DNA of 37,216 nt from Flavobacteriales bacterium (lineage in GTDB: Bacteria > Bacteroidota > Bacteroidia > Flavobacteriales_G > JALEGO01), in the NCBI GenBank assembly GCA_020631045.1, contig JAHDHZ010000005.1:39831-77046 (forward strand). Direction: 5' to 3'. The position numbers and the translations under genes are program-made. The first letter of the stretch is position 1. Every line of letters begins with the position of its first letter. Shown piece after piece: positions 32,185-37,216 of the stretch. Under the pieces are notes generated by a model. That model was not told where the DNA came from. It was given only the letters and a program-made list of their open reading frames with translations, and made no database searches.

Positions 32185-32646
32185 ATGGATAAACAAAAAG
32201 TTATAGAAGCCCTTGAGGGGCATTTAAGCCAAAGCGATTTATTTTTGGTCGATGTGCAGTTAGATGCGTCGAACAACTTGCGTGTTTTTGCTGACAAACC
32301 ATCGGGCATTACCATTGAAGAATGCAAACAAATTAGTCGTTTTATTGTCTCTGAGTTTGATAGAGAGGTAGAAGATTATGCTTTGCAGGTGAGCTCTCCT
32401 GATTTGTCAAAGCCTTTTAAAGTGCATGCTCAATATCAAAAGAATATTGGCAGAGAGATACAGGTAAAGACAGAAGATGAAAAGCTCAAAGGCGAATTGT
32501 TAGAAGTCTTAGAAGATCAAATCAAGCTTTCTTACACTGAGGTGTTAAGAGAGAAAAAGAAAAAAATCAAAGTTCAAAAAGAATTGGCCATTCCTTTTGA
32601 ATCTATTGTTGAGGCCAAAACGGTTATTTCATTTAAAAAAAGATAA
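32185..32646 (+). CDS. rimP: Ribosome maturation factor RimP
   Basis: A 153-residue RimP, needed for 30S subunit maturation. The N-terminal alpha/beta domain opens IEALEGHLSQSDLFLVDVQLD and includes the SGITIEECKQISRFI segment; the C-terminal SH3-like domain follows (about 85-153, EVSSPDLSKPFKVH-like and IGREIQVKT). The frame stays open upstream to 32104, but that extension passes through the hairpin and T run and looks unlike RimP, so I chose ATG 32185. It is 3 bases upstream of nusA, forming the conserved rimP-nusA-infB cluster. Confidence 0.93.
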   Translation: MDKQKVIEALEGHLSQSDLFLVDVQLDASNNLRVFADKPSGITIEECKQISRFIVSEFDREVEDYALQVSSPDLSKPFKVHAQYQKNIGREIQVKTEDEKLKGELLEVLEDQIKLSYTEVLREKKKKIKVQKELAIPFESIVEAKTVISFKKR

Positions 32647-32649
32647 GCC

Positions 32650-33885
32650 ATGAATACTGATGAGTTAATTGATTCGTTTTCAGATTTTAAAGAGATTAAA
32701 AATATTGATCGTGAGACGATGATGCATATTTTAGAAGATGTTTTTCACAGCATGCTCAAGAAAAAATATGGAGAAGAAAGCAATTGCGATGTGATTGTAA
32801 ATACTGATAAAGGACACTTAGAATTGTATCACTACAGAGATGTGGTCGCAGATGGAGCGCTTGAAGATGGATTGAATCAGATTGAGCTTTCTAAAGCAAT
32901 GGTAGAGATTCCTGACGTTGAGGTAGGTGAAGAATATGCAGAGAGTGTTCAGATCTCAGATTTTGGTCGAAGAGCCATTCTTTCATTGAGACAGAATCTA
33001 GCTTCTAAAATTCACGAGCTTGAAAAAGATGGAATTTACAAAAAATACAAAGATAGAGTAGGAGATATCATTGCTGGTGAGGTACATCAAATTTGGAAGC
33101 GCGAAATTCTCATATTAGATGAAGATGGCAACGAACTGGTTTTGCCAAGAAATGAACAGATACCCAGTGATTTTTATAAGAAAGGAGACAGCATTTCAGC
33201 TGTTGTAGCAGGTGTTGAAATGAAAAACAACACACCAATCATTATCTTATCAAGAACTTCACCGGTCTTTTTAGAGCGTTTATTTGAAAGAGAAGTGCCT
33301 GAGGTATTTGATGGATTGATTACTATAAAAAACATCGTTCGTGAGCCAGGGGAGCGTGCAAAAGTTGCAGTAGAATCATATGATGACCGTATTGATCCAG
33401 TAGGAGCATGTGTTGGTATGAAAGGAGCGCGTATTCACGGTATTGTAAGAGAGCTCAGAAACGAGAATATTGATGTGATTAATTTCACCAACAACATTCA
33501 GTTGTACATTTCAAGAGCGTTAAGCCCTGCTAAAATTACTTCTATTGAGCTAGATGATGAGACTAAAAGAGCAAAGGTGTTTTTACAACCAGATCAAGTT
33601 TCTCTGGCTATTGGCAAGGGTGGATACAACATTCGTTTGGCAGGAAAACTTACTGGTTACGAACTTGATGTATTTAGAGAAGGCGCTGTTGAAATAGAAG
33701 ATGTTGATTTAGATGAATTTGCAGATGAAATTGATCACTGGATCATTGACGAGCTTAAATCTATCGGATGCGATACAGGAAAGAGCGTGCTTGAAATTAG
33801 TAAAGAAGATCTAGTGAAAAGAACTGATTTAGAAGAAGAAACCATTGATGAGGTGATTTCAATCTTAAAGTCAGAATTTGAATAA
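32650..33885 (+). CDS. nusA: Transcription termination/antitermination factor NusA
   Basis: A 411-residue NusA. The order is an N-terminal RNA-polymerase-binding domain (1-125), the S1 domain (about 135-200, VGDIIAGEVHQIWKREILILD), KH1 with DPVGACVGMKGARI near 250-263 and KH2 with VSLAIGKGGYNIRLAGKL near 317-334. An acidic C-terminal helix-hairpin-helix-like segment follows, shorter than the two acidic repeats of E. coli NusA. The gene lies between rimP and infB in the usual order. NusA is itself a factor for pausing at hairpins, relevant to the leader hairpin upstream of rimP. Confidence 0.97.
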   Translation: MNTDELIDSFSDFKEIKNIDRETMMHILEDVFHSMLKKKYGEESNCDVIVNTDKGHLELYHYRDVVADGALEDGLNQIELSKAMVEIPDVEVGEEYAESVQISDFGRRAILSLRQNLASKIHELEKDGIYKKYKDRVGDIIAGEVHQIWKREILILDEDGNELVLPRNEQIPSDFYKKGDSISAVVAGVEMKNNTPIIILSRTSPVFLERLFEREVPEVFDGLITIKNIVREPGERAKVAVESYDDRIDPVGACVGMKGARIHGIVRELRNENIDVINFTNNIQLYISRALSPAKITSIELDDETKRAKVFLQPDQVSLAIGKGGYNIRLAGKLTGYELDVFREGAVEIEDVDLDEFADEIDHWIIDELKSIGCDTGKSVLEISKEDLVKRTDLEEETIDEVISILKSEFE

Positions 33886-33918
33886 ATAATAAGAAAATAA
33901 GAATAGAATTTTAGATAT

Positions 33919-36501
33919 ATGTCAGCTGTTAAACGATTAAGTAAAGTAGCAAGAGAATTCAACCAATCTATAGGGGAGATTGTTGATTTTCTTTCTTCAA
34001 AGGGCCACCAGGTTGATCCTAACCCGAATGCAAAGGTGCAGCCCCAAATGTATGATTTATTGGTCGCTGAGTACCATGCAGATAAGGCTGTAAGAGAAGA
34101 GGCCAAAAATGCTGGTGTTAACAATGCTGACAAACAGTCTATTTCGCTTGAGGAGTCTACCCCTAAAAAGACTAAAAAAGCTGAATCTGAAGAGATCATC
34201 ATCAAAAACATAGAGAACGCAGTTTCTACCATTAAAGCAAAAGCCCCAGAAGGGGCTAATCCTAATGTGGTTGGTAAGATTGATCTAGATCAGTTTTCAA
34301 AAAAGAAAAAAGAGGCTGAGGTAGAAAAGCCAGTTGAGGCCCCCAAGCCAGAGGTTAAAAAAGAAGAGAAAAAGAAGCCTGAAACAGAAACCATTAAGGC
34401 AACTGCTGAAAAGTTGACAGGGCCTAAGGTGGTCAAAAAAATTGAGTTGCCGGTTGAAAAACCAAGAACACCAAAATCACAAGATTCAAATGAAAAGCGC
34501 AAGCGTAAAAGAATCGTTAAAGATGGTCGTGTTGACGTGCGTTCTGAAGGACAGCGCTTCAAGAAAAATCAAAAAGGTAAGCAACCTAGAACTTCTGAAC
34601 TTTCTGAAGAAGAGATTCAAAAGCAAGTACGTGAAACCTTAGCGCGTTTAAGTTCTAAAGGAAAGTCAAAAGGCTCTAAACACAGAAAAGCGAAAAGAGA
34701 AGAAGCTGCCCAAGCCATGCAGCAAGAAGCTGAAAAAGTAGCAGCAGAAAAGAAGATCTTAAAGGTAACAGAGTTTGTCACAGCCAATGAATTGGCTTCG
34801 ATGATGGATGTTGCTGTGACTGATGTTATCTCTGCTTGTATGGCATTAGGCCTTTTTGTATCTATCAACCAACGATTAGATGCAGAGACGATTTCAATTG
34901 TAGTAGAAGAGTTTGGATACACAGTTGAGTTTACCTCTGCTGAGGTACAAGAATCAATTGTCATTGAAGAAGACAAGGCTGAAGATTTAGTTGAAAGAGC
35001 TCCTATTGTAACCATCATGGGACATGTTGATCACGGTAAAACATCGTTGCTTGATTACATTAGAAAATCAAATGTTACTGACGGTGAAGCTGGTGGAATT
35101 ACTCAACACATTGGGTCTTATTCTGTGAACTTCAATGATAAAAAAATAACCTTTTTAGATACACCTGGCCACGAGGCCTTTACTGCGATGCGTGCGCGTG
35201 GAGCACAAGTAACTGATGTAGTAATTATTGTGATTGCCGCTGACGATTCAATCATGCCTCAAACAAAAGAGGCCATCAATCACGCTCAGGCAGCTGGTGT
35301 ACCGATGGTCTTTGCCATCAATAAAATTGATAAAGAAGGAGCAAAACCTGATAAGGTGCGTGAAGAGCTATCAGCGTTAAACATCTTAGTTGAAGATTGG
35401 GGCGGAAAGTTTCAATGTCAAGAAATTTCGGCCAAAAGAGGTACCAATATAGACGAATTACTAGAAAAAGTGTTGCTTGAAGCTGAAATGCTTGAATTGA
35501 AAGCCAATCCAAGTAAAATGGCAGTTGGTACGATCATTGAATCTTCTTTAGACAAAGGTAGAGGGCACGTAGCTAATCTCTTAGTACAAGCAGGAACCTT
35601 AAAGATCGGAGATCCTATGGTAGCAGGAAGCTATGCCGGAAAAGTAAAGGCCATGTTCAACGAGAATGGCGAGAGCATCAAGCAAGCAGGTCCGTCTTCT
35701 CCTGTATCTATACTTGGATTAGATGGAGCGCCAAGTGCAGGTGATAAATTCAACGTCTTAGCTGACGAGAAAGAAACAAAATCTATTGCCACTAAGCGTC
35801 AGCAATTAATGCGTGAGCAAGGGATTCGAACTCAGAAGCACATCACGCTTGATGAAATTGGGCGTCGTTTGGCTATTGGAGACTTTAAAGAATTGAATGT
35901 AATCATCAAAGGTGATGTTGCTGGTTCAATCGAAGCCTTAGCAGATTCTTTATTGAAACTTTCTACTGAAAAAATTCAAGTAAATGTCATTCACAAATCT
36001 GTAGGTCAGATTTCTGATTCTGATGTATTGTTGGCCTCGGCCTCTGATGCGATTATTGTTGGTTTCCAGGTAAGACCTTCTGCAAGCGCTAGAAAACTAG
36101 CTGAAAAAGAGCAAATTGACATCAGATTATATTCTATTATTTACAAGGCTATTGAAGAATTGACAGCGGCTATGGAGGGCATGCTTGCTCCGACCATTAA
36201 AGAAGAAGTTGTTTGCAACATAGAGATCAGAGAAGTATTTAAAATCTCTAAAGTGGGTACAATTGCTGGATGTTTTGTAACTGATGGTAAAGTGTCAAGA
36301 AACACAAAAGTACGTGTTATTCGAGACGGAATAGTGATTCATACTGGAGATCTAGGCTCTTTAAAACGTTTCAAAGACGATGTGAAAGAAGTTGCTAAGG
36401 GCTATGAGTGTGGATTAAACATTGAGAAGTTTAACGACATTCAAGTGGGTGATTTAATTGAAGGGTACGAAGAGGTTGAGGTGAAAACCAAATTGGCTTA
36501 A
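33919..36501 (+). CDS. infB: Translation initiation factor IF-2
   Basis: An 860-residue IF-2. An N-terminal IF2N-type helix ([14 protein letters not shown]) is followed by a long, Lys/Glu-rich, low-complexity linker (about 60-285), a second IF2N-like domain, and the GTPase from about 360. GTPase motifs are GHVDHGKT (368-375, G1), DTPGHE (414-419, G3) and NKID near 468 (G4). The two beta-barrels and the C-terminal fMet-tRNA-binding domain complete it, with the [10 protein letters not shown]-type segment near the end. The linker is acidic/basic-mixed and is the most variable part. It is followed after 5 bases by the next gene. Confidence 0.97.
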   Translation: MSAVKRLSKVAREFNQSIGEIVDFLSSKGHQVDPNPNAKVQPQMYDLLVAEYHADKAVREEAKNAGVNNADKQSISLEESTPKKTKKAESEEIIIKNIENAVSTIKAKAPEGANPNVVGKIDLDQFSKKKKEAEVEKPVEAPKPEVKKEEKKKPETETIKATAEKLTGPKVVKKIELPVEKPRTPKSQDSNEKRKRKRIVKDGRVDVRSEGQRFKKNQKGKQPRTSELSEEEIQKQVRETLARLSSKGKSKGSKHRKAKREEAAQAMQQEAEKVAAEKKILKVTEFVTANELASMMDVAVTDVISACMALGLFVSINQRLDAETISIVVEEFGYTVEFTSAEVQESIVIEEDKAEDLVERAPIVTIMGHVDHGKTSLLDYIRKSNVTDGEAGGITQHIGSYSVNFNDKKITFLDTPGHEAFTAMRARGAQVTDVVIIVIAADDSIMPQTKEAINHAQAAGVPMVFAINKIDKEGAKPDKVREELSALNILVEDWGGKFQCQEISAKRGTNIDELLEKVLLEAEMLELKANPSKMAVGTIIESSLDKGRGHVANLLVQAGTLKIGDPMVAGSYAGKVKAMFNENGESIKQAGPSSPVSILGLDGAPSAGDKFNVLADEKETKSIATKRQQLMREQGIRTQKHITLDEIGRRLAIGDFKELNVIIKGDVAGSIEALADSLLKLSTEKIQVNVIHKSVGQISDSDVLLASASDAIIVGFQVRPSASARKLAEKEQIDIRLYSIIYKAIEELTAAMEGMLAPTIKEEVVCNIEIREVFKISKVGTIAGCFVTDGKVSRNTKVRVIRDGIVIHTGDLGSLKRFKDDVKEVAKGYECGLNIEKFNDIQVGDLIEGYEEVEVKTKLA

Positions 36502-36506
36502 CACTG

Positions 36507-37216
36507 ATGAAACTCGGAATTATTCTTGAGGGTAAAACTCCACCAGATAAGAGAGTTGGTCTAACGCCTGATCAATGTAAGACAATCGTCGAGCAGTATA
36601 ATGAGATCAAAATTTTTGTTCAAAAAAGTGCTATTCGATGTTTTTCTGATCAGCAGTATACAGACGCAGGCCTAGAGTTGGTTGATTCAGTTGATTTTTG
36701 TGATGTTATTGTTGGAGTCAAAGAAGTGCCTTTAGATATGTTGAGTAAAGAGAAGACGCACGTCTTTTTTTCTCATACAGCAAAAAAACAGCCATACAAT
36801 CGTAGGTTGTTACAAGAAATTCTAAAGCAAAACATTAACCTAATTGATTACGAGTACATTACCAATGATGATGGCAGACGATTAATCGGATTTGGCAGGT
36901 ATGCAGGTATTGTTGGAGCATACAATGGCTTTTTGACATTTGGAAAAAAGCACGAACTCTTTAATTTAAAACCCGCTTTTCAGTGCGAAGATCGCAAAGA
37001 AATTGAACGAGAATTAGATCAAATTCATCTTGGAGCTATTAAAATAGTATTGACAGGATCAGGAAGAGTAAGCAGGGGAGCAAGAGAAATTTTAGAACAT
37101 CTAAACGTTAAAGAAGTAACTCCTAATGAGTTTATGACTCAAAACTTTGATGATCCTGTGTTTACCAACCCATTGATTAAAGATCTATATCAACGCAAAG
37201 ATGGCAAGTTGTTTGA
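36507..37216 (+). CDS. Saccharopine/alanine dehydrogenase-like protein, 5' part
   Basis: An open frame of 236 codons from ATG 36507 runs off the right edge of the window. The N-terminal domain begins KLGIILEGKTPPDKRVGLTP, the start pattern of the alanine dehydrogenase/transhydrogenase N-domain and of LYS1-type saccharopine dehydrogenase. Later parts are LIDYEYITNDDGRRLIGFGRYAG-like (about 112-135) and the nucleotide-binding strand IKIVLTGSGRVSRGA (about 180-193). The FG-x-x-AG pattern favours the saccharopine-dehydrogenase-like branch over alanine dehydrogenase. The substrate is uncertain. It starts 5 bases after infB and is probably in the same transcript. Confidence 0.85.
   Translation, partial: MKLGIILEGKTPPDKRVGLTPDQCKTIVEQYNEIKIFVQKSAIRCFSDQQYTDAGLELVDSVDFCDVIVGVKEVPLDMLSKEKTHVFFSHTAKKQPYNRRLLQEILKQNINLIDYEYITNDDGRRLIGFGRYAGIVGAYNGFLTFGKKHELFNLKPAFQCEDRKEIERELDQIHLGAIKIVLTGSGRVSRGAREILEHLNVKEVTPNEFMTQNFDDPVFTNPLIKDLYQRKDGKLF

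Noticed and set aside
31642-32223. A 193-codon open frame on the minus strand
   Set aside because: It lies wholly opposite mrp, nfu and the rimP start, all of which have clear family motifs. Its translation shows no recognisable domain.
33735-34232. A 165-codon minus-strand frame across the nusA-infB junction, and a 133-codon one at 34617-35018
   Set aside because: Both are antisense to NusA and IF-2 coding sequence; the Ser/Leu-rich translations are typical shadows of Lys/Glu-rich linkers.
34060-34780. Repeat-like Lys/Glu/Ala/Pro-rich stretch as a possible separate element
   Set aside because: It is the normal variable linker of IF-2, in frame throughout and without a nucleotide-level repeat unit.

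Overview
The window is an AT-rich, gene-dense chromosomal segment from a member of the Bacteroidota, most likely order Flavobacteriales. The basis is the type of YidC, PyrG, Mrp, TrmB and alpha-2-macroglobulin encoded, the IcmF fusion protein, several TAnnTTTG-type -7 promoter elements, and the general lack of Shine-Dalgarno sequences. I see no IS element, prophage, CRISPR array, tRNA or rRNA, and no gene-free stretch longer than 300 bases.

Layout. (1) 1-6261, plus strand: the 3' part of a conserved gene of unknown function, thioredoxin with its terminator, a DUF58/vWA protein, the 1118-residue fused isobutyryl-CoA mutase IcmF, and an alpha/beta hydrolase overlapping its stop. (2) 6301-17761, minus strand: fourteen closely packed genes. 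In transcription order these are two SiaB-like kinase/SiaC-like substrate pairs in tandem, an FtsE-like ATPase, a family 2 glycosyltransferase, a methyltransferase with zinc-ribbon cysteines, an aldehyde dehydrogenase, a gamma-carbonic-anhydrase-like protein, CTP synthase, YidC, a membrane-anchored TPR protein, lumazine synthase and a PlsC-like acyltransferase. (3) 17833-20280: a methyltransferase, a 2-Cys peroxiredoxin with promoter and terminator, an unlisted 43-residue protein with 14 cysteines, and a convergent ZIP metal transporter. (4) 20363-29028: MetK, then on the minus strand a glycosyltransferase, a very large alpha-2-macroglobulin and a DinB-like protein. (5) 29041-37216, plus strand: an SDR, TrmB, an alkyltransferase-like protein, Mrp, a NifU-domain protein, the rimP-nusA-infB cluster, and the start of a saccharopine/alanine-dehydrogenase-like gene cut by the window edge.

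Most of the window is housekeeping: translation and transcription factors, Fe-S delivery, CTP, SAM and riboflavin supply, and membrane insertion. The parts most worth a second look are the cysteine-rich, metallothionein-like small protein beside the ZIP transporter; the duplicated SiaB-SiaC switch coupled to ftsE, in which one SiaC copy has Ser in place of the phospho-acceptor Thr68; the alpha-2-macroglobulin whose thioester position reads AAAA; and a terminator-like hairpin between the predicted promoter and the start codon of rimP-nusA-infB.
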